A stretch of DNA of 64,000 nucleotides from Polynucleobacter sp. JS-Polo-80-F4 (GCF_018881965.1 NZ_JACVPI010000001.1:564018-628017), one strand, 5' to 3'. Counted from the first letter of the stretch, positions 48,025-58,793 are shown. Made by a program: numbers and translations. The notes: a model not told the origin generated them from the letters alone.

Positions 48025-49287
48025 ATGAACTTTACCCCCACAGAACTTGTCGCAAGCTTTATTTTTGCAATTGCTGTTTTGCATACCTTTTGCACGGGCT
48101 ATTTTGAATCCATCGCTAAAAAATCGCCACGACATGCCGGCCTATGGCACCTCCTTGGCGAAGTAGAGATTGTTTTTGGTTTTTGGGCAGCCATCTTGGT
48201 CATTTTTATTTCTTTTTTCGATGACTTAAGTACTGCCAAAGATTTTTTAAATAAACGCAATTACACAGAACCACTTTTTGTCTTTGCCATCATGATTGTG
48301 GCTGGTACCAAGCCTGTTCTTTCTTTTTCTACCCAAATTTTGCATGCGCTAGCCAATGTTCTGCAAAAGGTATTCCGCATCCGAAGCGCTCCCGCCTTGT
48401 ATTTTTTAACCCTTGGGGCTACGCCACTCCTAGGCTCTTTAATTACCGAGCCTGCAGCGATGACTCTGGCTGCTTTTTTATTACGTGACTTAGTTTATCG
48501 CCATCAATGCTCTAAAGCACTTCTGTTTGGAACCCTGGGAGTTTTATTTGTAAACATTTCTATTGGGGGCACACTCACCAACTTTGCGGCTCCGCCTGTA
48601 CTCATGGTGGCTTCCACCTGGGGGTGGAGTTCAGCATTTATGTTTAGTAACTTTGGCCTAGAGTCATGTATTGCGATTTTCATCAACGCACTTGCAGCAA
48701 CTCTTCTATTTCATCGTCAACTGATTGAACCGAATGACAATAACAAGGAAGTCAAGATTCCATTGGCAGTGATCTTGATGCATTTGTTATTCTTGTTTGG
48801 AGTAGTTTTCTTTGCACACGATCCAGTCATTTTTATGTGGATTCTGCTGTTCTTTATTGGATACACCACAGCCTATCCTAAATATCAAAGTCCCCTGATT
48901 CTGAAAGAGGCGCTCTTAGTTGGATTCTTCTTGGGTGGCTTAGTTGTATTAGGTGCTTTGCAAGGCTGGTGGCTTCAGCCTATTCTTGAAATGATGAGTC
49001 CGACGGCAGTCTTTTATGGCAGCCTTGTTCTCACTGCTTTCACTGACAATGCTGCGCTCACCTATCTAGGCTCGCTAGTGACCGGAACATCACCAGAGTT
49101 CAAATTGGCCCTAGTGGGTGGTGCAGTTGCGGGTGGCGGCCTAACAGTGATTGCCAATGCCCCTAACCCAGCAGGTATTGCAATCTTACGCAGCTACTTT
49201 CCCGGACACACGGTTTCAGCGCTGTATTTACTAGTTGCAGCTATTCCACCCACAATCGTGGCTATTCTGGCTTACAGGCTTATATAA
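48025..49287 (+). CDS. Putative Na+/H+ antiporter (PF07399-like membrane protein)
   Basis: A 420-residue inner-membrane protein with about ten helices. Marks I use are VLHTFCTGYFESIAKKSPRHAGLWHLLGEVEIVFGFWA near the start and the TLGATPLLGSLITEPAAMTLAAFLL and TDNAALTYLGSL segments, which look like the acidic membrane helices of ion-transporter-superfamily proteins. I recall this layout as the putative Na+/H+ antiporter family of PF07399. The start at 48025 is chosen over 47995. No partner gene is close; miaB follows on the same strand. Confidence 0.75.
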   Translation: MNFTPTELVASFIFAIAVLHTFCTGYFESIAKKSPRHAGLWHLLGEVEIVFGFWAAILVIFISFFDDLSTAKDFLNKRNYTEPLFVFAIMIVAGTKPVLSFSTQILHALANVLQKVFRIRSAPALYFLTLGATPLLGSLITEPAAMTLAAFLLRDLVYRHQCSKALLFGTLGVLFVNISIGGTLTNFAAPPVLMVASTWGWSSAFMFSNFGLESCIAIFINALAATLLFHRQLIEPNDNNKEVKIPLAVILMHLLFLFGVVFFAHDPVIFMWILLFFIGYTTAYPKYQSPLILKEALLVGFFLGGLVVLGALQGWWLQPILEMMSPTAVFYGSLVLTAFTDNAALTYLGSLVTGTSPEFKLALVGGAVAGGGLTVIANAPNPAGIAILRSYFPGHTVSALYLLVAAIPPTIVAILAYRLI

Positions 49288-49363
49288 GTACAACATCGGC
49301 CCGAGCACGCCTTAGGCAGTAAAATCTGAGCTTCGCCCCCAGCTATAAACCTGAGAACGGCAT

Positions 49364-50710
49364 ATGAAAAAGCTCTATATCAAAACCTTTGGCTGTCAAA
49401 TGAACGAGTACGACTCGGGAAAAATGGCAGACCTCCTCCATGCTGATGAAGGCATGGTCATGACAGATCGACCTGAAGATGCCGATGTCGTCCTTCTGAA
49501 TACCTGCTCCATACGTGAAAAAGCCGAAGACAAAGTATTTTCCGATCTTGGTCGATTACGCGAGCTCAAGAAAAAAAATCCTGACTTACTTATTGGAGTT
49601 GGTGGATGCGTAGCTAGTCAAGAAGGCCAGCAGATTGTCAGTCGAGCTCCTTATGTTGATGTCGTGTTTGGACCTCAGACACTCCATCGCCTATCTGATC
49701 TCATTGCAGAGCGACGCAAAACCGGCATCTCACAAGTAGATATCTCTTTTCCAGAGATTGAAAAGTTTGATCATCTGCCAGTCTCACGCCAAACCCGTGG
49801 TTCGGCTTATGTTTCGATTATGGAAGGTTGCTCCAAATATTGCAGCTATTGTGTTGTGCCCTACACACGTGGTGAAGAAGTCTCGAGACCGTTTGATGAT
49901 GTTCTTACTGAAGTAGCTGGACTTGCCAGCAAAGGTGTAAAAGAAATTGTTCTGCTTGGTCAAAACGTCAATGCCTATTTAGGCAAGATGGGTGACACCG
50001 AAGAGATTGCTGACTTTGCTTTACTCATTGAATATATTGCTGAAATTCCTGGGGTTGAGCGCATTCGCTTTACAACTAGTCATCCCAAAGAATTTACGCA
50101 ACGTCTCATCGATGTATACGCCAAAGTGCCTAAGCTTGTGAGTCACCTGCATCTGCCCGTACAGCACGGTTCAGACACCATGCTATCTGCGATGAAGCGT
50201 GGCTATACAGCCTTAGAATTCAAAAGCATTATCCGCAAGATGCGTGCCGTTCGACCTGATCTAACCTTATCGAGTGATTTCATAGTGGGCTTCCCAGGTG
50301 AAACTGAGGCTGACTTTGAAAAGTTACTCAAGATGGTGAAAGAGTTGAATTTTGATAACAGCTTTTGCTTTATCTTTAGCCCGCGCCCAGGAACACCCGC
50401 AGCCAATCTCTCCGATGACACGCCCCATGAAGTCAAGCTGAAGCGCCTCCAGACTTTATTAGCGCTAGTTGAAGAACAAGCGAATGCAATTAGTCAAAAA
50501 ATGTTGGGCAATACGGAAAAAGTATTAATCGAAGGCCTCGCAAAGGATGGTATTAATTTACAGGGCCGAGCTGAAAACAATCGCGTGATTCATTTCGCAG
50601 CACCTGATCAAGATATTGAAAATCTTATCGGTCAGATGGTGGATATTCGCATCACGGAGGTACTCAATTACACCCTCAGAGGTGAAATGGTAGAGACACA
50701 TGTCCACTAA
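49364..50710 (+). CDS. miaB: tRNA-2-methylthio-N6-dimethylallyladenosine synthase MiaB
   Basis: Radical-SAM methylthiotransferase that modifies A37 of tRNAs reading UNN codons. The N-terminal UPF0004 domain has cluster cysteines in [22 protein letters not shown] and [11 protein letters not shown]; the radical-SAM cluster is [18 protein letters not shown]; a C-terminal TRAM domain begins around residue 380. Length (448) is standard. The stop overlaps the ybeY start by 11 bases. Confidence 0.98.
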   Translation: MKKLYIKTFGCQMNEYDSGKMADLLHADEGMVMTDRPEDADVVLLNTCSIREKAEDKVFSDLGRLRELKKKNPDLLIGVGGCVASQEGQQIVSRAPYVDVVFGPQTLHRLSDLIAERRKTGISQVDISFPEIEKFDHLPVSRQTRGSAYVSIMEGCSKYCSYCVVPYTRGEEVSRPFDDVLTEVAGLASKGVKEIVLLGQNVNAYLGKMGDTEEIADFALLIEYIAEIPGVERIRFTTSHPKEFTQRLIDVYAKVPKLVSHLHLPVQHGSDTMLSAMKRGYTALEFKSIIRKMRAVRPDLTLSSDFIVGFPGETEADFEKLLKMVKELNFDNSFCFIFSPRPGTPAANLSDDTPHEVKLKRLQTLLALVEEQANAISQKMLGNTEKVLIEGLAKDGINLQGRAENNRVIHFAAPDQDIENLIGQMVDIRITEVLNYTLRGEMVETHVH

Positions 50711-51173
50711 AGACCTAAAGACTCCTCTCAAACTGACAATTGATCTGCAGTATGCGAGCCCTGCGATTGAATCCGCCGTTAGTAATGCAGCCTCCTCCGC
50801 CCTCATTAAGAAATGGGTTAAGAGTGCTACGCCCTTTAGTGGCTTGATTACCCTTCGCTTTGTTAATGCATCAGAAGGTAAAAAGTTGAATATGGCTTTT
50901 CGTAAAAAAGATTACGCCACCAACGTCCTCACTTTTCCTTATGAGCTTTCAAAAAAAGTTTTGGTGGCCGATATTATTTTTTGCCTACCAGTACTTCAAA
51001 AAGAAGCCAGGGAACAAGGTAAGCCATTGAAAGCCCATCTGGCCCATTTGATTGTGCACGGCTGTCTTCATGCCCAAGGGCTCGATCATGAAGTTTCGCG
51101 TGATGCCAAAAAAATGGAGTCGCTGGAAATCCAAATTCTCCAAGAATTGGGCTTTACTAACCCCTATTCTTGA
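50700..51173 (+). CDS. ybeY: Endoribonuclease YbeY
   Basis: Zinc-dependent RNase that matures 16S rRNA and takes part in ribosome quality control. The signature [16 protein letters not shown] with its three metal histidines (HxxxHxxxxxH type) is present, with an N-terminal acidic alpha/beta part and [16 protein letters not shown]. It is 157 residues long. It sits between miaB and corC, the usual order. Confidence 0.97.
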   Translation: MSTKDLKTPLKLTIDLQYASPAIESAVSNAASSALIKKWVKSATPFSGLITLRFVNASEGKKLNMAFRKKDYATNVLTFPYELSKKVLVADIIFCLPVLQKEAREQGKPLKAHLAHLIVHGCLHAQGLDHEVSRDAKKMESLEIQILQELGFTNPYS

Positions 51174-51203
51174 TTTGCCATATTTCTAAGCTATTCTTGC
51201 TAT

Positions 51204-52043
51204 ATGCCTGACCCCAATAAATCCCTTTTAGACCGCTTGGCTGACTTTTTAAGTCCGGGGCCAACAGAACCCAGTGAACGACGTCAAGAACTGATTGAAA
51301 CCCTGCGCGAGGCTCAATCTGAAGGGTTAATTGATGCCGATGCTCTCTCAATGATTGAAGGGGTTTTTCAAGTCGGGCAATTATGTGCCCGCGATATCCT
51401 TGTGCCTCGCGCCCAAATTGACTGGATTGATATTGGTCGGTCACTTCCTGAAATTATTCAAAGTGTGATCACAGCGGCGCACTCGCGCTTTCCGGTATTT
51501 GAAGGCAGCAAAGATAATGTCATTGGTATTTTGTTGGCTAAAGATTTATTGCGTCACGCCACTGAGAAAGACTTTCAAGTGCGAGATTGGTTACGACCAG
51601 CCGTCTTTATTCCAGAATCTAAACGTCTCAGCGTCTTATTGCGTGACTTTAAAGATAATCGCAATCACTTAGCTATAGTGGTAGATGAATACAGTGGCGT
51701 AGCTGGAATTATTACTATCGAAGATGTGCTTGAACAAATCGTGGGCGATATTGAAGATGAGCATGATGTTGATGAAGAGGCTGACAACCTGATTGCTCTG
51801 GATAATGGTGATATCCGCGTGAAGGGCATTACTGAGCTCGAACAATTTAATGAAACACTTGGCACCCATTTTGAAGTTGAAGATATCGAAACAGTTGCAG
51901 GCCTGGTTATTCAACACTTAGGCCGCGTCCCCAAGATGGGTGAACTGATTGAGATTGATGGCATTGAATTTGAAATACAGCGCGCCGATCCAAGACAAAT
52001 TCATATTCTGCTTGCGCGGCAAACCAATAAAAAACCAGACTGA
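51204..52043 (+). CDS. corC: CBS-domain CorC/HlyC-type protein (YbeX family)
   Basis: A 279-residue soluble protein with two CBS domains (about residues 65-185; RDILVPRAQIDWIDI and NHLAIVVDEYSGVAGIITIEDVLEQIVGDIEDEHD) and a C-terminal CorC_HlyC transporter-associated domain (EQFNETLGTHFEVEDIETVAGLVIQHLGRVPKMGE). YbeX is linked to magnesium/cobalt handling and ribosome metabolism; it is adjacent to ybeY as in many proteobacteria. A hemolysin label in databases is historical. Confidence 0.93.
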   Translation: MPDPNKSLLDRLADFLSPGPTEPSERRQELIETLREAQSEGLIDADALSMIEGVFQVGQLCARDILVPRAQIDWIDIGRSLPEIIQSVITAAHSRFPVFEGSKDNVIGILLAKDLLRHATEKDFQVRDWLRPAVFIPESKRLSVLLRDFKDNRNHLAIVVDEYSGVAGIITIEDVLEQIVGDIEDEHDVDEEADNLIALDNGDIRVKGITELEQFNETLGTHFEVEDIETVAGLVIQHLGRVPKMGELIEIDGIEFEIQRADPRQIHILLARQTNKKPD

Positions 52044-52081
52044 GATTTATATTGTTTGATCAGCACTCTTATCGTCCGCGT

Positions 52082-53584
52082 ATGAGCGTCAAAATCTTTT
52101 CAGTCTTTATTTTGTTTGCATTAGGGGCCGCCCTTGCCGCTATTGCCGAACTTCCTTATGGCGGCTGGATTCAAATTCCTGTTTTAAGTCTTCTCTGGTG
52201 GCGCCTTGATTCCCAATATCCAGCATCCCTAAAAAAACAATTCGCCCTGGGCCTCTCATTTGGCATTGGCTATTTTATTGTTGGTCTTTGGTGGCTTTAT
52301 ATTAGCCTGCATGATGTTGGTGGCATGAATGCACTTCTTGCTTGTATGGGTGTATTTCTTCTATCAGCGTATGTAGCCATTTATTTTTCTTTAGCTACAT
52401 TAGCAATTCCGCTCTTTAAAAAGAATCGCTTATCCGGCCTGCTTTTAGCGTCAAGCTGGGTGCTTGCAGAATTTCTGCGTGGCTATATCTTTACTGGATT
52501 TCCATGGATGGGTTTTGCAGAAACCCAATTTAATGGCCCCTTTGCTCCTATAGCCCCTTTCTTTGGTGGACTAGCTTGTACCTTTTTAGCGGTATGGGCT
52601 TCCTGGGAAATTTATCAACTTCGCAAGCACGTAGTTTTTAGCCTCTTTTTAATTGCAATTGCAATTACTGCCTCACAACTTGCTGGTTTATTTACATTCA
52701 CAAAACCCACTGGAGAGCCTATTAGTGTTCGGCTCATTCAAGGCAATTTTGAGCAAAGTCTAAAATTTAATCCCCAGGCTATTGGTCGACAGATTGATTT
52801 CTACGCAGGTGAAATCACTAAAGAAGCAGCCAATCTCATCATCATTCCTGAGACCGCTTTTCCATGGCCACTTCCTAATTTGCCGATAGGCTTATTTGAT
52901 TACTTGCAAAACTTTTCTAATAAAAGTAGTAGCAATCTCCTGCTTGGCTTAATTGGTGAAGTACCTGGAGAAGCCGGCATGCAGTACTCAAATCGCGCAA
53001 CTGGACTCTCTCCCGATGCGGCACCCTATCAATACGATAAAGCCCATCTCGTTCCCTTCGGAGAATTCATCCCTCCAGGCTTTCAGTGGTTCGTCAAAGC
53101 ATTTCATGTGCCTATGAGTGACTTTGCTAGAGGAAGATTGGATCAAGCACCATTTACGATTGTGCGTAAGGACCAAGACGATATTCATGCCGCCATCACA
53201 ATTTGCTATGAAGATGTCTTTGGTGGCGAACTGACATCTCGTATTCAACACAGTGATAAGTCAGTCAACTTGCTCATCAATATGACCAATCTTGCTTGGT
53301 TTGGTGAATCTCAAGCATCTAGCCAGCAACTGAGACTTTCGCAACTGAGATCTTTAGAAACTGGTTTGCCCGCATTGCGTGCAACCAATACAGGTATTAC
53401 TTCGGTTCTCGGCCCCAATGGCCAAGTGCTCAAAGCACTCCCAGAATTTACCCAAGCTACGCTCACCACTCAAGTACAAGCCTATTCTGGCAAAACACCT
53501 TATGTAATTTGGGGCAATTTACCGATTTTGGGTATTTCTTGCCTACTCTTGCTCTGGGGCTTGATTCGTTACAGACGTTTTTAA
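52082..53584 (+). CDS. lnt: Apolipoprotein N-acyltransferase
   Basis: Adds the third acyl chain to lipoproteins at the inner membrane. The N-terminal part has several membrane helices; the C-terminal part is a nitrilase-fold domain with catalytic triad Glu (IIIPETAFPWP), Lys (QYDKAHLVPFGEFIP) and Cys (AAITICYEDVFG). I use the ATG at 52082 (500 residues); the TTG at 52052 would add ten residues and neither has a good ribosome-binding site. It follows corC in the usual order. Confidence 0.96.
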   Translation: MSVKIFSVFILFALGAALAAIAELPYGGWIQIPVLSLLWWRLDSQYPASLKKQFALGLSFGIGYFIVGLWWLYISLHDVGGMNALLACMGVFLLSAYVAIYFSLATLAIPLFKKNRLSGLLLASSWVLAEFLRGYIFTGFPWMGFAETQFNGPFAPIAPFFGGLACTFLAVWASWEIYQLRKHVVFSLFLIAIAITASQLAGLFTFTKPTGEPISVRLIQGNFEQSLKFNPQAIGRQIDFYAGEITKEAANLIIIPETAFPWPLPNLPIGLFDYLQNFSNKSSSNLLLGLIGEVPGEAGMQYSNRATGLSPDAAPYQYDKAHLVPFGEFIPPGFQWFVKAFHVPMSDFARGRLDQAPFTIVRKDQDDIHAAITICYEDVFGGELTSRIQHSDKSVNLLINMTNLAWFGESQASSQQLRLSQLRSLETGLPALRATNTGITSVLGPNGQVLKALPEFTQATLTTQVQAYSGKTPYVIWGNLPILGISCLLLLWGLIRYRRF

Positions 53585-53644
53585 GCATTTTTTAACTCTT
53601 GAGTGCCCCAGCCATGTAAAATCAATGGCTTAGCCAGGTTAATC

Positions 53645-54535
53645 ATGCTTACTTTTCAGCAAATCATTCTCAAACTTCAAGATTATTGGGACCAACAAGG
53701 TTGTGCCCTATTGCAACCTATCGACCTCGAGGTTGGTGCCGGTACATCCCATACTGCAACCTTCCTTCGTGCAATTGGTCCTGAGCCATGGAAAGCAGCC
53801 TATGTGCAGCCATCCCGCCGACCAAAAGATGGTCGTTATGGCGAGAACCCAAATCGTTTGCAGCACTACTACCAATATCAGGTAGTACTAAAGCCTGCCC
53901 CAGAAAATATTCTGGATTTATATTTAGGCTCCTTGGCTGCTTTAGGCCTAGACCTCAAAGAAAATGATGTTCGCTTTGTAGAAGATGACTGGGAAAACCC
54001 AACGCTAGGTGCTTGGGGTCTTGGTTGGGAAGTTTGGCTTAACGGTATGGAAGTCACTCAGTTCACTTACTTCCAGCAAGTAGGTGGCTTAGATTGCAAA
54101 CCGGTTCTTGGTGAGATCACCTACGGTATTGAACGTTTGGCAATGTATATCCAAAACTGCTCCAACGTATATGACTTGGTTTGGGCTGACGGCATTTCTT
54201 ATGGTGATGTATATCACCAGAACGAAGTTGAGCAATCTTGCTACAACTTTGAACACTCCAATACTGATTTATTGTTTGCTAACTTTACAAACTATGAAAG
54301 TGAAGCCAAGCGCTTGATGGAAGTTCCATTAGCATTACCCGCTTACGAAATGGTTCTAAAAGCAGCCCACACGTTTAACCTGTTGGATGCTCGTGGCGCC
54401 ATCTCGGTTACTGAGCGTGCAGCCTATATCGGCCGCATTCGCAATCTTTCTCGCGCGGTTGCTCAAGCCTACTTTGAGTCCAGAGAAAAGCTGGGCTTTC
54501 CAATGTGTCAACGTCAAGCTAAAGCTCAGGCTTAA
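53645..54535 (+). CDS. glyQ: Glycyl-tRNA synthetase alpha subunit
   Basis: Catalytic alpha chain of the alpha2beta2 GlyRS. From 53645 (296 residues) it starts [20 protein letters not shown], then [58 protein letters not shown], the class II active-site region. The in-frame start at 53603 has no homology. It is 27 bases before glyS. Confidence 0.98.
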   Translation: MLTFQQIILKLQDYWDQQGCALLQPIDLEVGAGTSHTATFLRAIGPEPWKAAYVQPSRRPKDGRYGENPNRLQHYYQYQVVLKPAPENILDLYLGSLAALGLDLKENDVRFVEDDWENPTLGAWGLGWEVWLNGMEVTQFTYFQQVGGLDCKPVLGEITYGIERLAMYIQNCSNVYDLVWADGISYGDVYHQNEVEQSCYNFEHSNTDLLFANFTNYESEAKRLMEVPLALPAYEMVLKAAHTFNLLDARGAISVTERAAYIGRIRNLSRAVAQAYFESREKLGFPMCQRQAKAQA

Positions 54536-54562
54536 GCACATCGAGATTTCCGCATTCCATCT

Positions 54563-56701
54563 ATGAGTACATCCAATTCAAACCCCCAATCAGCAACATT
54601 ATTGATTGAGGTATTTACCGAAGAGCTACCGCCAAAGTCATTACGTCGCTTAGGCGATGCGTTTAGCGAAGGTATCTTTGCAGCCCTCAAATCTGCAGGC
54701 TTAGCCTCCGATTCATCTACAGTAACTGGTTTTGCTACGCCACGCAGATTAGCGGTTCAAGTCAGCAATGTATTGGATCAAGCGCCGGACTTTCCTGTAC
54801 GTGAAAAATTACTTCCTACCAGCATTGCATTTGATGCTGAAGGTAAAGCCACTCCACCCCTACTCAAAAAATTAGGTGCACTTGGGTATGGAGATGTTGA
54901 TCTTGCCACCTTAGAAAAATCGGGCGAAGGCAAGAATGAAGCTCTGTATCTCAATGTAATTGCTAAAGGCGCTGCCCTTGAGCAAACAGCACAAACTGCC
55001 CTTGAGCAAACATTAAATAAGCTGCCCATTGCAAAAATGATGCACTATCAAGTGCTACAGAAGAGTGGTCAATTGGCTGACGTTCAATTTGCTCGTCCAG
55101 CTCACCGCATCATTGCACTTCACGGTGGAAATACCCTAAACATCAGCGCCTTAGGTATCGATGCAGCCAATCAAACCGAGGGGCATCGCTTCCTGGCTCC
55201 CGGCAATGTCACGATCAGCAGCGCTGATCAGTATGAGGCAGACCTGCAATCCAAGGCAAAGATTATTCCTAGTTTTAATCAACGTCGCGCGCAGATTGAA
55301 GCAGCGCTATTAAAAGCTGCTGGAGATGATTTGGTGTTGATGCCAGATAGTCTTGTAGATGAAGTAACAGCCCTCGTTGAGTGGCCTGCTATCTACGAGT
55401 GTCATTTTGATCAAGAGTTCTTGGAAGTGCCTCAAGAATGCTTGATTTTGACAATGCAAACCAATCAAAAGTATTTTGCATTAACTGATAAACAGGGGAA
55501 ATTACGCAATCGCTTTTTGATTGTTTCTAATATTGAAACTAATAAACCAGATGCCATCATTTCTGGTAATGAACGCGTTGTGCGCCCACGTCTATCTGAT
55601 GCACGCTTCTTCTTTCAACAAGATCAAAAACGTCCACTAGCCTCCCGCGTAGCAGATTTAGGCAAGGTGGTGTATCACAATCAACTAGGCAATCAACTGG
55701 ATCGCACTAAGCGTGTTCAAGGCCTTGCAGTAGGCATTGCTAAGAAACTAGGCGCCGATGAAAAGCTCGCTTCACGTGCAGCGGAAATTGCCAAAACAGA
55801 CTTGTTAACCGATATGGTTGGTGAGTTTCCAGAATTACAGGGAATCATGGGGCGCTATTACGCGAACCACGATGGTGAGAATGCAGATGTCGCTAACGCC
55901 TGTAGCGAACACTATATGCCGCGCTTTGCAGGCGATACTCTCCCGCAAACTCAAACCGGCACAATCTTAGCGATTGCTGACAAACTGGAAACCTTGGTTG
56001 GCATCTGGGGTGTTGGACTTGCCCCTACTGGCGATAAAGACCCCTACGCATTACGCCGCCATGCCTTAGGTATTTGTCGCTTACTCTTAGAAAAAAATCT
56101 TTCACTCAATTTACCGCAATTAATTGAGTTAGCTCGCGCACAATTCCCGCAAGCCGATGTACAAGAAAAAGCAAAAGCTGCAGACATCTACGCTTTCATT
56201 ATTGATCGCCTGCGCGCTTATTTGCGCGACCAGTCCGTTGCTGGCAAAGCCTTTACTAGTGCGGAAATTGATGCCGTCCTGAGCCAAGACCCAGCGCAAA
56301 TTAATGACTTAATTGAGCGTCTGACTGCCTTACGTGAATTTAATGCTCTCGCAGAAGCAGCCCAACTCGCTGCTGCCAATAAACGCATTAGCAATATCTT
56401 GAAAAAGACGACCACTGCTATTCCTGCGGCATGTTCAGCCAAATTACTACAAATTCCAGCAGAGGCCGCATTGCATCAAGCATTAGAAGCGGTCACCCCG
56501 GCACTCAATACAGCTTATGAAAAACGTCAATTTGTTGAACTCCTAAGAGCGCTTGTCGCCTTGAGTGGACCTATTGATCAATTCTTTGCCGATGTGATGG
56601 TCATGGATCCCAATCCCGAGCTACGCGATAACCGCTTAGCCCTCCTGCAACAACTTCACCAGAAAATGAATCTCGTTGCCGATCTCGGCAAATTAGCATG
56701 A
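54563..56701 (+). CDS. glyS: Glycyl-tRNA synthetase beta subunit
   Basis: The large tRNA-binding beta chain, 712 residues. Typical segments are LLIEVFTEELPPKSL at the start, VEWPAIYECHFDQEFLEVPQECLILTMQTNQKYF, LVGIWGVGLAPTGDKDPYALRRHALGICR and the anticodon-binding end. It overlaps gmhB by four bases (ATGA), so the two are coupled. Confidence 0.98.
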   Translation: MSTSNSNPQSATLLIEVFTEELPPKSLRRLGDAFSEGIFAALKSAGLASDSSTVTGFATPRRLAVQVSNVLDQAPDFPVREKLLPTSIAFDAEGKATPPLLKKLGALGYGDVDLATLEKSGEGKNEALYLNVIAKGAALEQTAQTALEQTLNKLPIAKMMHYQVLQKSGQLADVQFARPAHRIIALHGGNTLNISALGIDAANQTEGHRFLAPGNVTISSADQYEADLQSKAKIIPSFNQRRAQIEAALLKAAGDDLVLMPDSLVDEVTALVEWPAIYECHFDQEFLEVPQECLILTMQTNQKYFALTDKQGKLRNRFLIVSNIETNKPDAIISGNERVVRPRLSDARFFFQQDQKRPLASRVADLGKVVYHNQLGNQLDRTKRVQGLAVGIAKKLGADEKLASRAAEIAKTDLLTDMVGEFPELQGIMGRYYANHDGENADVANACSEHYMPRFAGDTLPQTQTGTILAIADKLETLVGIWGVGLAPTGDKDPYALRRHALGICRLLLEKNLSLNLPQLIELARAQFPQADVQEKAKAADIYAFIIDRLRAYLRDQSVAGKAFTSAEIDAVLSQDPAQINDLIERLTALREFNALAEAAQLAAANKRISNILKKTTTAIPAACSAKLLQIPAEAALHQALEAVTPALNTAYEKRQFVELLRALVALSGPIDQFFADVMVMDPNPELRDNRLALLQQLHQKMNLVADLGKLA

Positions 56702-57270
56702 GCACCAGCTCCTCTAAATTAATCATTCTTGATCGCGATGGCGTGATCAACGAAGATAGCGATGATTATGTGAAGTCAGTTGACGAATGGATCCCCCTTC
56801 CTGGAAGTCTGGAAGCCATTGCCTTACTCAATCAAGCGGGCTATCACATTGCAATAGCAACCAATCAATCCGGTCTCTCAAGGGGCTACTTCACTATCAG
56901 TGACTTGCATGCCATGCATAGCAAGATGGATACCCTGCTTAAGCCATTGGGCGGCCGTATCGATAGCATCTTTTTTTGCCCTCATCAGGATGCGCATCAG
57001 TGTGATTGCCGTAAGCCTGCCCCTGGCATGATGAAAGAAATTGCTTTGCGCTACAAGAAGACGGATAGCGCAAAGCCGCTGACAGGTGTTCCTATAGTGG
57101 GTGATTCTTTGCGCGACCTCGAGGCTGGGGTATCTTTGGGCGCCACGCCACATCTAGTGTTAACCGGCAAGGGAGAAAAAACCCTCGAAAAAGGAAAACT
57201 TCCAGAGGGTACACAAATTCATGCTGATCTTTTGGCATTTGCAAATGCACTTTTAGAAAATAAGGTCTAG
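56698..57270 (+). CDS. gmhB: D-glycero-beta-D-manno-heptose-1,7-bisphosphate 7-phosphatase
   Basis: HAD-family phosphatase for the ADP-heptose path that supplies the LPS inner core (used by WaaF-type enzymes). The 190-residue protein has the nucleophile motif ILDRDGVINED, the second motif ATNQSGLSRGYF and a zinc-binding set FFCPHQDAHQCDCRKPAPGM. HAD motif IV is VPIVGDSLRDLEAG. It is seven bases before plsC. Confidence 0.95.
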   Translation: MSTSSSKLIILDRDGVINEDSDDYVKSVDEWIPLPGSLEAIALLNQAGYHIAIATNQSGLSRGYFTISDLHAMHSKMDTLLKPLGGRIDSIFFCPHQDAHQCDCRKPAPGMMKEIALRYKKTDSAKPLTGVPIVGDSLRDLEAGVSLGATPHLVLTGKGEKTLEKGKLPEGTQIHADLLAFANALLENKV

Positions 57271-57277
57271 ACCAATC

Positions 57278-58012
57278 GTGAAATTGATTCGCTCCATCCT
57301 CTTTGCCCTATTTTTAGTGATATTCACGCCTATTTGGTCCGTGCTATGCATGTTGGCCTTTCCATTCCTAAGCCCAGAAAACCGCTACACCTTTATTGGA
57401 CTCTGGAACAAAATCGTGATTGCCCTACTAAAGCCACTGTGCGGGATTCATTATGAAATCCGCGGCATGGAAAACATGCAAGCAGTACTTAATGAGCGCA
57501 TCATCATTCTCAGCAAACATCAGTCTGCTTACGAAACCATTGCATATATTGCATTGCTACCCAAACAACTCTGCTTTGTCTTTAAGCGCGAATTACTCTG
57601 GATCCCATTTTTTGGCTGGGCCTTAGCTTTGCTGAAGATGATCCACATTAATCGCTCCAATAAGCAAACTGCAGCCCATTCTGTAGCCACCCAAGGCCGT
57701 AAACGCTTAAGTGAGGGGAAGTGGATCATGCTCTTTCCGGAAGGAACCAGAACACCTATCGGCTCAAATAAGCCCTATCGCAAAGGTGGAGCTCGACTTG
57801 CTAGTGCGACTGATGCCTTAGTGATTCCGATTGCGCACAATGCTGGCCGCTGCTGGCCAAAGAATAGCTTCATCAAGGAGCCCGGCACAGTCATTTTCTC
57901 AATTGGACCAGCAATTAGTTCCGCGAATAAGTCAGCGGAAGAGCTTCAGAAAGAAGTAGAGGGTTGGATTGAAGCTGAAATGCGGGTGATTGACCCTAGC
58001 GCTTACAAATAA
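57278..58012 (+). CDS. plsC: 1-acyl-sn-glycerol-3-phosphate acyltransferase
   Basis: Makes phosphatidic acid from lysophosphatidic acid at the inner membrane. The 244 residues start with a GTG, have one or two N-terminal hydrophobic segments, and carry the acyltransferase motifs: block 1 is HQSAYE (Glu in place of the usual Asp of HX4D), block 2 INRSNKQTA, block 3 LFPEGTRTP. HX4E occurs in other members of the family as I recall. It ends one base before convergent rsmA with no terminator seen. Confidence 0.93.
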   Translation: MKLIRSILFALFLVIFTPIWSVLCMLAFPFLSPENRYTFIGLWNKIVIALLKPLCGIHYEIRGMENMQAVLNERIIILSKHQSAYETIAYIALLPKQLCFVFKRELLWIPFFGWALALLKMIHINRSNKQTAAHSVATQGRKRLSEGKWIMLFPEGTRTPIGSNKPYRKGGARLASATDALVIPIAHNAGRCWPKNSFIKEPGTVIFSIGPAISSANKSAEELQKEVEGWIEAEMRVIDPSAYK

Positions 58013-58013
58013 A

Positions 58014-58790
58014 TTACGAGGCGAGAACTTTCGCCCACTCGATATAGCGATCAACAGAAATATCTTGAGCTCTTGCTTTGAGCTCTGTCTCAGTCAAGTT
58101 CAATCGATCTGCAAAAGCATTCAAGTTAGTACGTAACATTTTTCTTCTTTGAGAAAAAGCTGCAGCAACCACTTTCTCCAAAGAGCTCCATTGCGCATTA
58201 GATAAAGCGAAGTCTCTTCTCGGAATCATTCGTACAACAGCTGAGTTCACTTTGGGCTGAGGATCAAATGCTTCTGGCGGAACCTCTAATACCAGCTCCA
58301 TGTCGTATCGAGCCTGAAGCATCACAGATAGGCGACTGAATTCAGAGCCTCCCGCCTTTGCTACCATCCGCTCCACTACCTCTGCTTGCAACATAAACAC
58401 CTGCTCATCAATATGACTTGCAGCCGATACCAAATGAAACAATAGTGGTGAGGAGATGTTGTAGGGCAAATTACCGACCACCTTACATAAGCCTTGCTTG
58501 GCAGCGCGATTCTGAGCCCATGCCAAAAAATCAAATTTGAGCGCATCCCCTTCGATGACTGTGAGGCCCTTGAGGTTTTTCTCATTCCAAAAAGCCACCA
58601 AATCTCGGTCAATCTCCAAAAGGTCTAAGTGATCAAGATTACTTAGCAAGGGGAGCGTTAATGCACCAAGGCCAGGGCCAATCTCAATAACATGCATATC
58701 TGAACTGGGATTGATAAGCGCAACAATGGAATAGATTATTCCGTTGTCCTGCAGAAAATTTTGGCCAAAGCGTTTACGTGCGCGATGCAT
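58014..58790 (-). CDS. rsmA: 16S rRNA (adenine1518/1519-N6)-dimethyltransferase
   Basis: KsgA-type methyltransferase that dimethylates two adenines in helix 45 of 16S rRNA. The 258-residue protein has RKRFGQNFLQDNGIIYSIV, the SAM motif VIEIGPGLGALTLPL and the catalytic NLPYN motif in VVGNLPYNISSPLLFHL. It lies three bases after pdxA in the lptD-surA-pdxA-rsmA set. Confidence 0.98.
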   Translation of the reverse strand: MHRARKRFGQNFLQDNGIIYSIVALINPSSDMHVIEIGPGLGALTLPLLSNLDHLDLLEIDRDLVAFWNEKNLKGLTVIEGDALKFDFLAWAQNRAAKQGLCKVVGNLPYNISSPLLFHLVSAASHIDEQVFMLQAEVVERMVAKAGGSEFSRLSVMLQARYDMELVLEVPPEAFDPQPKVNSAVVRMIPRRDFALSNAQWSSLEKVVAAAFSQRRKMLRTNLNAFADRLNLTETELKARAQDISVDRYIEWAKVLAS

Positions 58791-58793
58791 TTA

